Source: an uncultured Glaciecola sp. | Lineage (GTDB): Bacteria > Pseudomonadota > Gammaproteobacteria > Enterobacterales > Alteromonadaceae | NCBI GenBank assembly: GCA_905479945.1 | Contig: CAJQOP010000002.1 | Span: 78,785-142,784, forward strand | Length of the DNA stretch: 64,000 nt | Reading direction: 5' to 3' | In this document: positions 18,440 through 27,858 of the stretch, in pieces | How the letters are laid out: each line of letters opens with the position of its first letter | How positions within the stretch are numbered: position 1 is the first letter of the stretch | Position numbers and translations under genes: made by a program | Notes under the pieces: model-generated | Seen by the model: the letters and a program-made list of their open reading frames with translations, nothing else | What the model was told of the DNA's origin: nothing | Database searches by the model: none

Positions 18440-18542
18440 GCTGCCGTTTAAGCAAGCTGTATATATTAAGAATAGGCAGGCTAAAAACTCTGCCTCAACA
18501 GTTCCTCATAATCAGGCAATTTAATCGCAAAGGCGGCTCGTT

Positions 18543-18983
18543 TTGAAGCACTATATTGTAAGGATTACCCAGTCCATTAAGCGCCAGAATTCAGTCGCAA
18601 AAGACAAGGCGCTGATTCCTATCAAACGAGTGTTAGTGGTCATTACAAAAGGGCTAGCACAAGAAACCCGTGAGACAAAGGTTATGCTGGGCACTTACCA
18701 ACGATTCACTAGAGGCCGTGCGAGTAAGCTGGAAATGGAAGAAGCTAACAAACAATTTGTGGATGTCATTCGTGGACTAGGACTTGGTGTACTTGCGGTC
18801 TTACCTTTTTCGCCAATCACGTTACCATTTGTTGTCAAATTGGGTGAAAAAATAGGAGTGAATGTTTTACCCAGCGCGTTTACTGCTGATTCTAAAGAAG
18901 ATGAAATTATTGATATTCAACAAGAAATTGAAGTCTTAGTTGAGTCTGATATTGTGAGAAGTTCTTCTGAAGACAAACGATAA
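18543..18983 (+). CDS. LETM1-like domain protein
   Basis: This 146-aa protein has a basic N-terminal half, a hydrophobic segment at about 78-100 (GLGLGVLAVLPFSPITLPFVV) and directly after it KLGEKIGVNVLPSAF. This hydrophobic-then-LPSAF arrangement is the core of the LETM1 (ribosome-binding-like) domain known from mitochondrial inner-membrane proteins and found in short bacterial proteins of unknown role. The acidic C-terminal tail may be cytoplasmic. The start is TTG; the next in-frame ATG (residue 48) would remove the basic region. It lies about 100 bp after the secreted protein, with no clear terminator between. Confidence 0.65.
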   Translation: MKHYIVRITQSIKRQNSVAKDKALIPIKRVLVVITKGLAQETRETKVMLGTYQRFTRGRASKLEMEEANKQFVDVIRGLGLGVLAVLPFSPITLPFVVKLGEKIGVNVLPSAFTADSKEDEIIDIQQEIEVLVESDIVRSSSEDKR

Positions 18984-19047
18984 ACATTTGTAACTAACTT
19001 TACTGTTCGACCAAGGCTTTACAATAAAGATAAAAAGTAGCGAGTAA

Positions 19048-20088
19048 TTATTCCGCACTTAGTAGTAATGCGCCATCCCAATTTTCTGGAATACCGTGCA
19101 ATATAAGGTTTTCCGTCCACTTAATGTGATGTTTTAAGACCGGGTCTTCGGGGCTTAACTTGCGAGCTTCGCGGAAAACGTCTAAAGCTTCACGTAATTT
19201 TCCATTAATGCGTAAGTCGAGTCCTTCTTGAATTTCGTCAGCGCGAGCAAGACGTTCTTGTTGCGCTAGTTCTGGCAGATGCGATAGAACTTCAACTAAT
19301 TTTAAGGGTTCGGTTCGACCCTTAACTCTAACCCAGTCGATAGTGCGAGAAGCAAAAGCATATTCCGCCGTTAGAACTAGTTGGTCTGTCACTATAATGT
19401 CGACATTGTAAACAGGAGCTAAGGTTTCAAGACGTTGAGCGATATTTACACTATCGCCAATAACGGTAGTGTCCATGCGATCATCTGAGCCTACAGTGCC
19501 AATAATGACAGGACCAAAATGAATCCCAATTCCGATGTTTACCGAGGCATATCCACTTTTTTCACGGTGTTGGTTATATAGAAATAGAGCCCGCCTTAGA
19601 CCAATTGCTGCCCTAATTGCGTCTTGTGCTTTATCGCAATCTGAGCCTTCTGGGTTGTCAAACAAGGCCATAATAGCGTCACCGATAAACTTATCTATGA
19701 AGCCTTTGTTGTCGTGAATTGGGGCGTTCATCCTCAAAAAATAAGAGTTTAAGAAATTCATTAATTCTTGTGGACTCATCTTTTCAGATAGGCCAGTAAA
19801 ACCTCGGATATCGCAAAACATTATCGCGACGTTATCTTCGTCAGCGTGACCTAGCTCAAGAGAAGCCCCTTGCTTGGAAATATGCTCTACAAATTGGCGG
19901 GGAACGAATTTTTGAAAGGTTTGATTCAAGTGCATCGCTTGATCAGACTTTTGCTCATAAGACTGTTTTTCAGCATTGGCATATTGGACTAGCTTATGTT
20001 TTATGTACTTGGCCTTGTGCCTGGCGGTTAGCCAAAGCACAGTGCTTATAATCGCATAAATTGATAATCCAATAACCCAAAACGACAC
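19048..20088 (-). CDS. Class III adenylate/guanylate cyclase-like membrane protein
   Basis: A 346-aa protein with one N-terminal membrane helix (about 3-22), a short coiled linker (28-60) and a class III nucleotide cyclase domain (about 85-265). Metal-binding Asp93 (FCDIRGFT) and Asp137 (GDAIM) are both present, as are Lys133 (FIDKFIGDA) and the DTTVIGDSVNIAQRLE segment, so it is likely active. A TPR-like helical tail follows (about 280-335). Product specificity (cAMP or cGMP) cannot be told by eye. It starts 15 bp after hemL on the same strand and is probably cotranscribed with pyrB-hemL. Confidence 0.88.
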   Translation of the reverse strand: MSFWVIGLSIYAIISTVLWLTARHKAKYIKHKLVQYANAEKQSYEQKSDQAMHLNQTFQKFVPRQFVEHISKQGASLELGHADEDNVAIMFCDIRGFTGLSEKMSPQELMNFLNSYFLRMNAPIHDNKGFIDKFIGDAIMALFDNPEGSDCDKAQDAIRAAIGLRRALFLYNQHREKSGYASVNIGIGIHFGPVIIGTVGSDDRMDTTVIGDSVNIAQRLETLAPVYNVDIIVTDQLVLTAEYAFASRTIDWVRVKGRTEPLKLVEVLSHLPELAQQERLARADEIQEGLDLRINGKLREALDVFREARKLSPEDPVLKHHIKWTENLILHGIPENWDGALLLSAE

Positions 20089-20103
20089 TGCATTAATTTC
20101 CTG

Positions 20104-21396
20104 TTAACGTGCTGTAATTTTTTTGAAAGCCTTATCCGCGGCTTCAATCGTTGCTTCTACAACGTCTATCGTATGCATTTTCGATACAAAACCGGCTTCG
20201 TAAGAAGCGGGTGCAAGGTATACGCCTTCGCTCAACATAGCGTGATAGAACTGGTTGAACTGCGCAGTGTTGCAATTGGTTGCTTGCTTGAAATTACTCA
20301 CGCGTTCAACGTCAGTGAAGAATATGCCAAACATACTACCAACAACATTAATACTCATAGGTATATTATTTCTATGTGCTGTATCTCTAATACCCTCTGC
20401 CAAAATACGTGTATTTTCAAATATACTGTCATAAAAACCTGGTTCGGCAAGTTGCGTTAGCGCTGCAAGCCCCGCAGCCATTGCAATTGGATTGCCTGAC
20501 AAAGTGCCAGCTTGGTAAATCGGGCCCGTTGGAGCAATGTGCGTCAAGATTTTCTTTTTACCACCAAAAGCACCAACTGGCATGCCTCCACCGATCACTT
20601 TGCCGAGACATGTGAGGTCGGGCTCCACCCCATAATGTTCCTGAGCACCACCAAGGGAGACTCTGAATCCGGTCATGACTTCATCAAAAATAAGCAGCGC
20701 GCCATAGTGATCACAGATACTACGTAAACCCTCTAGAAAACCTGGCACAGGAGGAATACAGTTCATGTTGCCAGCGACTGGCTCAACAATAATGCAAGAG
20801 ATGTCATCGCCGTGCTCGTCGAACGCAGCTTGCACTGAATCTAAACTGTTGAAATCGACGGTTAAGGTGTGCTTGGCAAAGTCGTTTGGAACGCCTGGAG
20901 AACTCGGCACGCCTAAAGTAAGTGCTCCTGATCCAGCTTTTACTAACAATGAGTCAGCATGGCCGTGATAACAGCCTTCAAATTTGAGAATTTTATCTTT
21001 ACTAGTGTAGCCTCGCGCTAATCGAATTGCACTCATAGTTGCTTCAGTACCGGAGTTAACCATGCGTACCATTTCCATTGAAGGCACTAGCTTGTTGACG
21101 AGTTCAGCCATTATAATTTCGGCTTCAGTGGGCGCGCCATAGCTTAAGCCAAATTCAGAGGCGTCAATAACGGCTTGGCGAACTTGTGGGTTGTTATGTC
21201 CCAATACCATGGGACCCCAAGAGCAAATGTAGTCAATGTAGCGATTACCATCAACGTCCCACATATATGGGCCATCGGCTCTGTTTATGAAGCGAGGTGT
21301 ACCGCCAACGGCTTTAAATGCGCGTACTGGCGAATTAACTCCACCAGGAATAGTAATTTGTGCACGAGAAAAGAGTTTTTCTGATTGGGTTGTCAT
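20104..21396 (-). CDS. hemL: Glutamate-1-semialdehyde 2,1-aminomutase
   Basis: The 430-aa PLP enzyme converts glutamate-1-semialdehyde to 5-aminolevulinate in the C5 heme pathway. It shows the class III aminotransferase fold: [10 protein letters not shown] near the N-terminus, [25 protein letters not shown] and the PLP-lysine segment [16 protein letters not shown]. Length is typical (about 427-430 aa). It starts 2 bp after the pyrB stop codon, an unusual partner, and the two are presumably translated from one mRNA. Confidence 0.95.
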   Translation of the reverse strand: MTTQSEKLFSRAQITIPGGVNSPVRAFKAVGGTPRFINRADGPYMWDVDGNRYIDYICSWGPMVLGHNNPQVRQAVIDASEFGLSYGAPTEAEIIMAELVNKLVPSMEMVRMVNSGTEATMSAIRLARGYTSKDKILKFEGCYHGHADSLLVKAGSGALTLGVPSSPGVPNDFAKHTLTVDFNSLDSVQAAFDEHGDDISCIIVEPVAGNMNCIPPVPGFLEGLRSICDHYGALLIFDEVMTGFRVSLGGAQEHYGVEPDLTCLGKVIGGGMPVGAFGGKKKILTHIAPTGPIYQAGTLSGNPIAMAAGLAALTQLAEPGFYDSIFENTRILAEGIRDTAHRNNIPMSINVVGSMFGIFFTDVERVSNFKQATNCNTAQFNQFYHAMLSEGVYLAPASYEAGFVSKMHTIDVVEATIEAADKAFKKITAR

Positions 21397-21398
21397 AG

Positions 21399-22415
21399 TT
21401 AGCTTTGGCCTTTATTGCTGTACCAATGTACGGGTCTATCAAAGTCTGAGACTTTGTCTTCTACGCCTAGTGTCAGTGCGAATAACGCCATTCTCACTAG
21501 TACGCCGTTGTCTGTTTGTCTAAAAATCGCTAGGTTCGGGTTGAGATTTAAATCGTTGTCTAGTTCGTTTGCCTCTGCTCTTGAATCTCTTGGCAATGGA
21601 TGCATTATGACCGTGTTTGATTTGAAATGCTTAGTGTAAATCTGTTGATTAAGACGGAATTTGCCACGGTACTTGTTGGCTTCATCTTGTGATGGAAATC
21701 GTTCTTCTTGAATACGTGTTTGATAACAAATATCCGCATTAAAACTGCCTTCGAACTGATCGGTGATGGTCAATTTATGGCCTGCATTAGTAATCATGTC
21801 ACAGATATCGCTCGGCATTCTTAATTCTTGCGGAGATATTAAGGTAAAATGCAAATTTTCATACAAGCACAATAGTTTGGATAAGGAGTGCACCGTGCGG
21901 CCATATTTTAAATCGCCGATCATCGCGATATTCAAACCGTCTATACGTTCACTATGAGATTTTCGTTCTTTTTCTATGGTATATAAATCTAATAATGCTT
22001 GAGTTGGGTGTTCGTTAGCACCGTCGCCACCGTTAATAACAGGCACTCGACTGCCTTGGGCAAACTCAGCAACAGAACCGGCTTGCGGGTGACGCATAGC
22101 AATAATGTCAGAATAGCCGCTCAGCACGCGGGCGGTATCATACAAGGACTCGCCTTTTGCTAGCGCCGAATTACTCATACCGGTCGTCTCTCTAACTTCA
22201 CCACCTAGCAAATTGAAGGCAGTTCCAAAGCTGACTCGTGTTCTAGTACTAGGCTCAAAAAATAGATTGCCTAAAATAGCGCCTTCTAAAACTTGAGTAC
22301 GCTTTTTACGCATCGCGTATGGCAACATGCTGTCCGCGACTAGAAATACTTTTTCAATGGCAGCGCGGTCAAACTGTCCTACGCTAAGAACATGATTACC
22401 CATAAATAGAGTCAT
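21399..22415 (-). CDS. pyrB: Aspartate carbamoyltransferase catalytic subunit
   Basis: The 338-aa enzyme makes carbamoyl-aspartate in pyrimidine synthesis. The carbamoyl-phosphate loop STRTRVSF, the segment [16 protein letters not shown] and the aspartate-binding HPLPRDSR are all present. It is longer than E. coli PyrB (311 aa), with a C-terminal extension ending in [11 protein letters not shown]. No pyrI regulatory-subunit gene is adjacent, unlike the enterobacterial pyrBI operon; hemL follows instead. The start ATG is 6 nt after AAGGGTGG, which forms one arm of an inverted repeat (see 22422-22452), so translation may be controlled. Confidence 0.93.
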   Translation of the reverse strand: MTLFMGNHVLSVGQFDRAAIEKVFLVADSMLPYAMRKKRTQVLEGAILGNLFFEPSTRTRVSFGTAFNLLGGEVRETTGMSNSALAKGESLYDTARVLSGYSDIIAMRHPQAGSVAEFAQGSRVPVINGGDGANEHPTQALLDLYTIEKERKSHSERIDGLNIAMIGDLKYGRTVHSLSKLLCLYENLHFTLISPQELRMPSDICDMITNAGHKLTITDQFEGSFNADICYQTRIQEERFPSQDEANKYRGKFRLNQQIYTKHFKSNTVIMHPLPRDSRAEANELDNDLNLNPNLAIFRQTDNGVLVRMALFALTLGVEDKVSDFDRPVHWYSNKGQS

Positions 22416-22421
22416 GAAGAG

Positions 22422-22452
22422 CCACCCTTGAAGAAAAATTTAAGTAGGGTGG
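22422..22452 (-). promoter_or_regulatory. pyrB: Inverted repeat that can hide the pyrB ribosome-binding site
   Basis: In the minus-strand mRNA, CCACCCT pairs perfectly with AGGGTGG over a 17-nt loop, and the AGGGTGG arm is the apparent Shine-Dalgarno, 6 nt before the ATG. Folding would mask the site. No peptide leader or attenuator T-run is visible. Confidence 0.5.
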
Positions 22453-22484
22453 AGTTTATCAAAAAAGCGCGTGGAGGTTATCAA
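22450..22484. repeat. 13-bp direct repeat offset by 22 bp upstream of pyrB
   Basis: TGGAGTTTATCAA (22450-22462) and TGGAGGTTATCAA (22472-22484) differ at one base. The 22-bp offset is two turns of B-DNA, as for tandem protein-binding sites. The repeat overlaps the start of the pyrB leader hairpin. Confidence 0.5.
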
Positions 22485-22515
22485 TAAAAGAAGCTTAAAA
22501 CGTTAATTTGCAAAG

Positions 22516-23181
22516 CTAGCGATATATTTCGATGATTTTGAGCGTTTTAACTACAACTTTCTTAGCATAGTCGTTTAATTGTTGTTCAGACTGCTCATAA
22601 GGTAGCCCCAGCATGCTGAGCATATGATAGTCGCTCTTCAATAAATTAAAAAAGTCGATAGCAGTTTCTTTCGCGTTTTCTGTTGCTAGTTGGCAGTCAG
22701 GATGGCTATTTAAAAGATCAGTGACCACCCGAATACTATGCAGTGGACCTGCTTCGTAAAACAACGCTGCAACATGAGTGTTATTTTTCGACTCACCAAT
22801 AATCACCGAATGCATGGCAATAACCTGTTTGTCGTTAAGTAGGTGAATAAAATTTGATGCAATGTCCTGCAGAATATCGCTCAGCGAATTGTTTTGCGCG
22901 GACAAAGCAGCATCAGCAATTCGATACTCTTCACACTTGCCCTCAATGACCGCAGTATAAAGAATGTCTTTATTTTGAAAATGTGAGTATACGGTTTGTT
23001 TTGATACACCGCTTTGTTTAGCAACCGCATCCATGGACGTGCGATCATAGCCTTGCTCTAAAAATAACTCACCGGCGCAGAATAAAATCTGTTTGCGCTT
23101 TTCTTGACTCTTTGGTCTACCAGCTACTTTCGATTGATTTAATACTGCCGGTTTATCTATTTTCGTTGATGTCGGTAACAT
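22516..23181 (-). CDS. TetR/AcrR-family transcriptional repressor
   Basis: The 221-aa regulator has a basic N-terminal arm (GRPKSQEKRKQ) and a TetR helix-turn-helix at about 49-70 (TSMDAVAKQSGVSKQTVYSHF), then an all-helical ligand-binding domain with no close match I can name. It is divergent from the RND efflux operon across 276 bp containing a perfect 19-bp palindrome, so it most likely represses that operon and perhaps itself. The inducing ligand is unknown. Confidence 0.9.
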   Translation of the reverse strand: MLPTSTKIDKPAVLNQSKVAGRPKSQEKRKQILFCAGELFLEQGYDRTSMDAVAKQSGVSKQTVYSHFQNKDILYTAVIEGKCEEYRIADAALSAQNNSLSDILQDIASNFIHLLNDKQVIAMHSVIIGESKNNTHVAALFYEAGPLHSIRVVTDLLNSHPDCQLATENAKETAIDFFNLLKSDYHMLSMLGLPYEQSEQQLNDYAKKVVVKTLKIIEIYR

Positions 23182-23271
23182 AAAAAATATTTCAACTCTG
23201 TTAGGTCGTGTTGATTCTTACTGCACGAGTTCAGGTTAATTAAGATCTAATTTAGCATAATTATAGTAATC

Positions 23272-23290
23272 ATACTAGACGGTCTAGTAT
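23272..23290. promoter_or_regulatory. Perfect palindromic operator candidate between tetR-type gene and RND operon
   Basis: ATACTAGACGGTCTAGTAT is a perfect 9+9 inverted repeat around one central G. Its position between the divergent repressor and efflux genes, and its size, fit a TetR-family operator. Confidence 0.75.
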
Positions 23291-23457
23291 TTATAGTTTA
23301 GCATGCCTGAACTATACACAGGCACACCGCGTGATAATTTTTACCAACGCTTAGTGTCCCTAGTTTAACTAGATATCGGTTTACTTCAACAATAGCCTCT
23401 TAAAATAAGGCAACGAGTACATAGAATGACATTTTCGCTAGTATCGGATTCTAACAT

Positions 23458-24711
23458 ATGACTATTAATAACGATTCAACAGGCTCTGACTTGTCGGCTT
23501 CTGTTTCTGCGGACCAGCCCTCAACTGATAATGAAGCCGCATACATTGGCGAGATAAACAGCGACTTGCATCAAGGCAAGCTGTCACTGCTTTTCCTTTG
23601 TGCCAGCAGCTTTGTTCTATTAATCGTACTGGTTTTGTTTTCGGGAGATAAAACGGTATCGGCGTTTAACGACGAACAAGCAATGGCCGTAGAGAATGCA
23701 AAAGTGAACGTGCAGACGGTGTTTATTCAACCTTCGTATTCCAAACAGCGCAAAGTTTACGGCTTAGTTGAAGCTGAGCAAAAAGCTGATTTAGGCTTCG
23801 AGTTGTCGGGCCTTATTGCACAAACACAGGTAGCTGAAGGACAAAGAGTAAGCAAGGGACAAATATTGGCGACCCTAGATACAGAGCGACTATTAGCACA
23901 GAAAAAGGAACTCGATGCGGCTTTTCTCAGAGCAAAAGCAGATGCAAAGCTAGCCGGTCTGACTGCCAATCGAACTATCGAGTTGGTTAAAAAACGTCTT
24001 GAGCCTGAACAGCGACTTGATGAAGCCAACGCTAATCTAGAGGCCGCTAACGCTTTGGTAAATGAAATGAAGGCGAGGCAAGGCAGCCTAGCTGTTGAAC
24101 TCGAGAAATCACAACTTCGAGCGCCATTTAGCGGACAAGTTGTGCAGCAATATCTTGATGCTGGCACTGTTGTCAATGCAGGGCAGCCTCTTTTTTCACT
24201 TTTAGGCGAAGCTAATCTTGAGGCTAGAGTGGGTTTACCTGCACGGTCACCACTAGCGTTGAATTTAGGCGATAAATATTCATTAAGTTATAAAAATACG
24301 ATAGTTCCTTCAGTACTTATTTCATTATCTAAACAACGTAATAGAGCAACTAGAGCCGTTGATGCCATATTTACCATTGACGCTGATGCTGCCGAACGAC
24401 TCTATCTCATGCCGGGTGATGTAATATCGCTGTCGGTAGATGTTGAAATAAATAAACAAGGTGCTTGGGTGCCAGCGAGTGCATTATCAAATGGTGTTAG
24501 AGGATTGTGGACATTATTCATTGTAGATAAATCGACTGGCGAGCAAATAATACAAGCTAGAAGCGTCACTGTTGAATATATGGAGGAGCAGCGTGCCTTT
24601 GTTTCAGGCGCAATCTCACAAGGCGATCTCGTTGTCGTTTCTGGTTTGCATCGATTGGCTCCCAATCAAACGGTGCAAAATGTTCAAGTGATTAATACGG
24701 CGAGAAATTAG
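23458..24711 (+). CDS. RND efflux periplasmic adaptor (membrane fusion protein)
   Basis: The 417-aa adaptor would bridge the RND pump and an outer-membrane channel. An unusually long cytoplasmic N-terminus (about 42 residues) precedes one membrane anchor (about 44-61), so it is anchored by a helix rather than by a lipid. Then come the split lipoyl domain (GLIAQTQVAEGQRVSKGQILATLD and its partner LRAPFSGQVVQQYLDAGTVVNAG) around a coiled-coil hairpin (about 145-215), and beta-barrel regions. It ends 3 bp before the pump gene. No TolC-like gene is adjacent, so a shared TolC elsewhere is expected. Confidence 0.9.
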   Translation: MTINNDSTGSDLSASVSADQPSTDNEAAYIGEINSDLHQGKLSLLFLCASSFVLLIVLVLFSGDKTVSAFNDEQAMAVENAKVNVQTVFIQPSYSKQRKVYGLVEAEQKADLGFELSGLIAQTQVAEGQRVSKGQILATLDTERLLAQKKELDAAFLRAKADAKLAGLTANRTIELVKKRLEPEQRLDEANANLEAANALVNEMKARQGSLAVELEKSQLRAPFSGQVVQQYLDAGTVVNAGQPLFSLLGEANLEARVGLPARSPLALNLGDKYSLSYKNTIVPSVLISLSKQRNRATRAVDAIFTIDADAAERLYLMPGDVISLSVDVEINKQGAWVPASALSNGVRGLWTLFIVDKSTGEQIIQARSVTVEYMEEQRAFVSGAISQGDLVVVSGLHRLAPNQTVQNVQVINTARN

Positions 24712-24714
24712 ACA

Positions 24715-27700
24715 ATGTCTAACACGAAACAACAATCAGTTTGGTATACAACGTTCTTCCGTCGAGGGCACCTTCTCGCGCTCAGCATTATTATTATTTT
24801 AGTGGCCGGAATGTCGGCGGTGAAGACTTTACCTAGGCTAGAAGATCCGCGTATTGATTTACGTAATGTTATTATTTTGACTTCGTATCCTGGTGCGTCA
24901 CCTGAAAGGGTTGAGGCATTAGTATCAGACGTGCTTGAAGATGAGCTTCGAGAGCTTTATGAAATCAAAGAAATTCAGTCAACCTCTAAAGCAGGCTTTT
25001 CTAGCTTGCTTGTTGAACTGCAAGACTGGGTAGACAACGATAGCAATCAGCAAGTATTTTCTAAAATTAGGGACAGTCTCGAGAATGCTTCCGCTCGTTT
25101 GCCGGCGGGCGTAAGTAAACCAATATTAGAAGACAAAAGAGGCGCGACAGCATTCACTTTGTTACTTTCAGTCGATGCAGAAATACCAGAAAATACACCT
25201 CTTTCTGCTTCAGGACGGCTTGCTAGTGAGTTGGTTGATCGTGTTCGAAACGTTCCTGGCACCGAGCTTGTGCGCTTGTTTGGCGAGCCCAATGAAGAAA
25301 TAACTGTCACCCTTGATCCTCAAGCACTCGCTTCAGTTGGGATAAGCATTGCACAAGTTAGTGAGCGTATTCGCTCCGCTGATTCAAAGCTTCCGGCAGG
25401 AGTATTGAGAACCGATCAAAAGAATATTCGAGTACAGGTTGCCGATCCTTTAGAAAGTTTAGACGTTATTGCCAATATACCCTTAGTAGCCGTCGATGGG
25501 TCTTACTTACGACTGTCTGATGTAGCTAATATTGAACAGTCTTGGCAAACCCCTGAAAGTGCATTTGCCATTGTTGATGGCAAGCGCACTATATTTTTGG
25601 CTGCTCGCATGCAAACCTCGGTGCGTGTTGATCAATGGACCGACGCTGTTAAAGCTAAAGTTACTAGTTTCAATAGTGAGTTTAAGGGCACAGCACAAGC
25701 CAATATTGTATTTGAACAAAACCTTTATACTGAGGCACGCTTAAGTGAATTAACCGGCAACTTACTTTTGGGCTCTCTGGTCGTGATGCTGGTTATTTTG
25801 GTTTTCATGGGCGCCAAAGCGAGCTGGATTGTTGGCTTAGCACTTCCATTATGCGCGGCGTTCGCTATTTTCTCCCTCAGCTTTTTTGAACAGCAAATTC
25901 ATCAGATGTCAATTTTTGGCATTATTATCGCAATTGGTTTACTGATTGATAATGCGATTGTTATCACTGATGAGATAAGAATTAACTTACAAGACCTTCA
26001 GTTAACAAGGCTGCAGGCTTTGGAAAAAAGCGTTAAGCATCTCTTTGCCCCTTTGTTAGCATCCACGTTAACGACAGTGCTAGGCTTCATGCCTATCTTT
26101 TTGCTGAACGGTAATATTGGTGACTTTATTGGCGCTATTGCCATTAGTGTGGTCATGGCCCTATTAGGTTCATTAGCCATTTCATTAACACTGATTGCAG
26201 CACTGGCGGCCAGATATTTGCCTAGAGATAGCAGTTCACAGCATGCTTGGTATCGCCGTGGGTGGCAGATGCCAGCTGTGTCGCAACAGTTTTCGCGACT
26301 ACTTGGAAAGATAATCAAACGACCTGCTTTAGTCCTGCCTATTATTATCGTGTTTTGTTTGTCTGGGTTTGTGCTATCAAAACAATTGCCTAGCGTATTT
26401 TTTCCAAGTGCCGACCGAGATCAATTCGAAATTTATGTTTGGTTGCCCAATGGTACAGCAATCACAGAAACTAAAAAGTTAGTTGAGCGCATGGATGATC
26501 ATGTTCGAGGCAAAGAAGAAGTTAAACAAGTGACATGGTTGATAGGCGCATCAGCGCCTTCCATTTATTATAATCAAGTGATGTCCAGAGATAACTCCCC
26601 GGAGTTTGCGAATGCAGTTATCACGACAACATCAATCTCAGTAGCAGCTGAGCTTATCCCCAAATTGCAGTTTGATCTGCAAGATTCTTTCCCAGAAGCA
26701 AAAGTTGCCGTCAGAGCCTTTGGACAAGGTCCTCCAGTACCAGCACCAATCGAAGTGGATATATTTGGTCCGGACATAGACACCCTGAATACATTGGGCG
26801 AACAGGTAAGGCTGGCGATGACCAAAGTTCCTGGTATAACTCAATCTATTGCCACTATTACAACGGGCGAACCTGAACTTCAATTCAATGTGTCTGAAAA
26901 CGATTCGTACCTTGCTCAATTATCACTTACTGATATTGCACAACAATTACAACTAGCTCTGGCGGGAACGACTGGTGGAACTTTACTTCAAGGAACTGAA
27001 GAGCTTCCTGTCCGTGTTCGAGTTAATGATAAACAGCGCGGAGATTTAAAGGAATTAGATGCCTTTCCATTACTTAATCAAGCCTTAGTCCAAAATAATG
27101 CAAGCGTGGGAGTTGCGTCTTTAGGCGAATTTACCTTACTTCCCAGTATTAGTGGTATAACCCGAGTAGACGGTGAAAGGGTAAATAAAGTGCAGGCATT
27201 CTTGTTGCCCGGCGTTCCGGCGATCGATGCCAGCGAGCAATTACGTGAGCTTTTGGAAAAGGGTAATCTAGTCTTACCACAGGGGTATCGCATTAAAATG
27301 GCTGGCGATGCTGACGAACAAAAACAAGCATTAGGTCAATTAGCGACTTATGCGCCCGTGTTGCTAGTGTTAATGATCACGATACTTATTCTTACCTTCA
27401 GCAGCGTTCGTTTTGCCGTTGTTATCGGCATGGTTGCTATATTGTCTGTTGGTCTTGGCATGTTTAGTTTATGGCTATCAGGGCTGCCTGTTGGCTTTAA
27501 TCCATTGTTAGGAAGCGCCGGTTTAATAGGGGTCGCTATCAATGGCTCAATTGTGGTTATTGCCGCTATTAATGGAAATGTAAAAGCAAAAGCGGGTGAT
27601 ACCAGAGCGATCGTTCAAGAAACCATGAGCTGTAGCCGTCACATATTATCTACAACTTTTACCACCGTGGGTGGCTTAATACCATTATTGTTGTTCTCAC

Positions 27701-27858
27701 AGGGATCCTTTTGGCCACCTTTAGCTGTTGTGTTAGCGGGTGGTGTTGGCTTCTCCGTAATACTATCGTTATTTTTTACTCCCACTATTGTGGCACTAAT
27801 GTGTAGAATACGAACCAGAAAGCAACAAAGACGAGCTGCAGAAACAGTAAATGCCTAA
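24715..27858 (+). CDS. RND-family efflux pump, inner-membrane subunit
   Basis: The 1047-aa AcrB-superfamily transporter has twelve predicted membrane helices and two large periplasmic loops (about 35-340 and 565-870). It is a proton-driven exporter. The helix-4 proton-relay region reads LLIDNAIVITDE (about 409-420): the first Asp (412) is present, but the second position, Asp in AcrB, is Asn. The pattern LPRLEDPRIDLRN near the N-terminus is usual for the less-studied HAE1-type RND pumps of environmental bacteria. Substrates cannot be predicted. The 3' end overlaps a small ORF (27851-27976). Confidence 0.92.
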   Translation: MSNTKQQSVWYTTFFRRGHLLALSIIIILVAGMSAVKTLPRLEDPRIDLRNVIILTSYPGASPERVEALVSDVLEDELRELYEIKEIQSTSKAGFSSLLVELQDWVDNDSNQQVFSKIRDSLENASARLPAGVSKPILEDKRGATAFTLLLSVDAEIPENTPLSASGRLASELVDRVRNVPGTELVRLFGEPNEEITVTLDPQALASVGISIAQVSERIRSADSKLPAGVLRTDQKNIRVQVADPLESLDVIANIPLVAVDGSYLRLSDVANIEQSWQTPESAFAIVDGKRTIFLAARMQTSVRVDQWTDAVKAKVTSFNSEFKGTAQANIVFEQNLYTEARLSELTGNLLLGSLVVMLVILVFMGAKASWIVGLALPLCAAFAIFSLSFFEQQIHQMSIFGIIIAIGLLIDNAIVITDEIRINLQDLQLTRLQALEKSVKHLFAPLLASTLTTVLGFMPIFLLNGNIGDFIGAIAISVVMALLGSLAISLTLIAALAARYLPRDSSSQHAWYRRGWQMPAVSQQFSRLLGKIIKRPALVLPIIIVFCLSGFVLSKQLPSVFFPSADRDQFEIYVWLPNGTAITETKKLVERMDDHVRGKEEVKQVTWLIGASAPSIYYNQVMSRDNSPEFANAVITTTSISVAAELIPKLQFDLQDSFPEAKVAVRAFGQGPPVPAPIEVDIFGPDIDTLNTLGEQVRLAMTKVPGITQSIATITTGEPELQFNVSENDSYLAQLSLTDIAQQLQLALAGTTGGTLLQGTEELPVRVRVNDKQRGDLKELDAFPLLNQALVQNNASVGVASLGEFTLLPSISGITRVDGERVNKVQAFLLPGVPAIDASEQLRELLEKGNLVLPQGYRIKMAGDADEQKQALGQLATYAPVLLVLMITILILTFSSVRFAVVIGMVAILSVGLGMFSLWLSGLPVGFNPLLGSAGLIGVAINGSIVVIAAINGNVKAKAGDTRAIVQETMSCSRHILSTTFTTVGGLIPLLLFSQGSFWPPLAVVLAGGVGFSVILSLFFTPTIVALMCRIRTRKQQRRAAETVNA

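Noticed and set aside
18471..18502. GGCAG/CTGCC hairpin between the secreted-protein and LETM1-like genes as a terminator
   Set aside because: Only a 5-bp stem, a 10-nt loop and no T-run.
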